A DNA stretch of 60,000 nucleotides from Takakia lepidozioides. Its lineage: Eukaryota; Streptophyta; Takakiopsida; Takakiales; Takakiaceae. Shown here in pieces: positions 58,801 to 60,000 of this stretch. The notes under the pieces are model-generated. The model ran no database searches and was not told the origin of the DNA. It worked only from the letters and a program-made list of their open reading frames with translations. The DNA is taken from assembly GCA_030704615.1 (NCBI GenBank), contig CM060734.1, positions 33,126,042-33,186,041 of the forward strand, read 5' to 3'. Position numbers and translations under genes: made by a program. Position 1 is the stretch's first letter; each line of letters starts with the position of its first letter.

Positions 58801-59724
58801 ACAGGAAATCATGGGGAGAAAATTGCATGGATCCAAGAACAACTCTTGAAGGAGTATCAAATGACTGACCTAGGTATGGCGGCCTTGTACTTGGGAGCGG
58901 AGCTTGCTCACACTCATGCATGAATTTTCATGTACCAACGCCAGTATGCAACCAAAATGCTTGAGGAATTCGGCATGATGGATTGTAATCCACACAGGGT
59001 TCCTATGATTGAAGGGCTTAGATTGCTTTCTGACATGGATGCGCCTCAAGTGGAACCAGCCCTCTACCGAAAAATGGTTGGGAAACTGATATACTACACA
59101 AACATCCCGACCTGATTTGGTCTTCTCAGTTAGCACGGTGAGCAGATTTATGTTTTGAGCCTCAGGAACCTCATCTAGAGGCAGTGAAGCACATCTTCAA
59201 ATACATTCGGGGAACTCTGGACTACGGCATTATGTACCGCAAAGGCTCGAGCAATGAATTGAATGGCTATGCGGATGCTGATTGGGCATGCGACCACAAC
59301 CAGCGCCATTCCACCAGTGGATATGTCTTTCTCATTGGCGATAGCGCCATAACCTGGTGCTCCAAGAAACAGTCTACGGTGGCACTATCATCTACGGAGG
59401 CAGAATATCGGGCTCTTCCTAGTTGCCAAATAGGCAACTTGGCTAAGGAGAATCCCGGAGGAAATCGGAATCTTGGGAGAAGGATCGACCACTCTCCTAT
59501 GCGATAACCATAGTATCGCCAAAATTGCCAGAAACCCTGTATTCCATGCAAGGACGAAAAACATTGAAGTGCACCACCACTTCATACGCAAGAAGGTTGA
59601 AAGTAAGGAGATTGATCTAATCCATGTGCCAACTTGCGAACAAGTTGATGATATTTTCACAAAGCCATTGGGCCAGATAAAATTGGAGAAGTTTAGAGAG
59701 AGTCTTGGAATGTCTGGTCTTTGA
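55854..59724 (+). pseudogene. Copia gag-pol polyprotein, disrupted
   Basis: Gag remnant (ALTIINLSLSDKVIHYVSHM, then a knuckle CNRYGRDGHWAKNC with Tyr for the second Cys). Protease WIVDSGASRHVIGN (56580). Integrase (CKPCLLGKQHRERFP, QTDLCGPLPVASLSGS, SYLRTDRGGEFIS, MPQQNGISERKNRTLLEHAR). RT (WQTAMDQEMASIENNHMWKL, catalytic VLYVDDLLFTGN at about 58770). RNase H (GYADADWACDHNQRHSTSGY, STEAEYRAL, NIEVHHHFIRKKVESKEIDL). Stops include TGA at about 57003 (Trp site), TAA at 58558 (Gln site), TGA at about 58665 (Trp site) and TGA at 58921. The start of gag is missing at the gypsy junction. It is an inactive relic. Confidence 0.9.
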
Positions 59725-59761
59725 CATCTTGAAAGCAGGCTGTATGAGGACTGAGGGGGGA

Positions 59762-60000
59762 TGTTGAATCTTTAGTGCAACTAGCTAGTTATTGTTTACT
59801 TTGTTAAATCACCAAGTGCAGTGTTTACTTGTCAGTCCTCGGTACTCAACTAGTTTCCTGTAGCATTAGTTAAGCCTACTAGCTAGATGTTACACAGATG
59901 GTAGCTAGATGAGCAGCGGTGCACCGCCACCGTCAACAGTTACTCCACCGTCATCTCTATGTAATTCTTTCCTTAGTTGTAGGTGATCGTGTGATTAGTT
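59762..60000 (+). repeat. Copia 3' LTR (continues beyond the window)
   Basis: It begins tgttgaatctttagtgcaac after the polypurine tract gactgagggggga and matches 42542 onward. A short stretch around 59889 and another near 59960 are deleted relative to the 5' LTR. The end is outside the window, so LTR length cannot be given. Confidence 0.85.

Larger units (their letters stand above)
42542..60000 (+). mobile_element. Ty1/copia LTR retrotransposon, split by nested Ty3/gypsy copies; 3' LTR runs off the window
   Basis: The 5' LTR piece (from tgttgaatctttagtgcaac at 42542) and the 3' LTR (from 59762) start with the same sequence. The internal gag-pol lies at 55854-59724 in the order protease, integrase, RT, RNase H, which defines copia. 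The 12,975 bp at 42879-55853 are gypsy sequence. The primer-binding site and start of gag are missing at the right junction, so material was also lost. A polypurine tract (gaggggggat) precedes the 3' LTR. Confidence 0.85.

Overview
The window is nuclear DNA of a land plant, most likely a fern or another seed-free vascular plant. This rests on a plant-type SCAPER gene with at least nine exons, two long PLS-class PPR genes built from fern-like repeats of about 100 residues, and a dense set of plant retrotransposons (LINEs, a chromodomain Ty3/gypsy family, a Ty1/copia element, a tRNA-derived SINE) plus a MULE-like DNA transposon. There are no bacterial operons. The species call is inference; the gene-family calls rest on motifs visible in the translations.

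Layout. 1-9053 (-): SCAPER homolog, 3' end beyond the window; exon joins were worked out from GT/AG sites and codon phase. 10120-11316: decayed P-class PPR gene, with one piece inverted. 11317-13854: no gene seen. 13855-16604 (+): PLS-class PPR gene with an intron-like or frameshifting 80-bp segment and a broken E/DYW end. About 17040-23590 (+): decayed full-length LINE. About 23610-24885 (+): 5' part of a second LINE subfamily. About 24886-32010: MULE-like transposon whose minus-strand transposase has a GCM-type zinc finger, a DDE region and a SWIM finger, flanked by arrays of a GGCGCC-centred palindrome. 32920-34117 (+): gene ending in a ParB/sulfiredoxin-like motif. About 34235-36342 (+): 3' part of a LINE. 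36415-36645 (+): SINE. 37253-39702 (-): second PPR gene with a DYW remnant. 39703-42541: no gene. 42542 to the window end: copia element split by three Ty3/gypsy copies in -,+,- order (42879-55853).

Only the SCAPER gene and the two PPR genes look like host genes, and both PPR genes have damaged C-termini. Most of the rest is layered transposon history. Many stop codons in the elements are TGG to TGA, CGA to TGA or CAA/CAG to TAA/TAG, as expected from deamination of methylated cytosine. The most unusual object is the MULE-like element with its three nested palindromic repeat families and the adjacent ParB-like gene. The head-to-head gypsy palindrome and the hairpin next to the gypsy TATA box come next.
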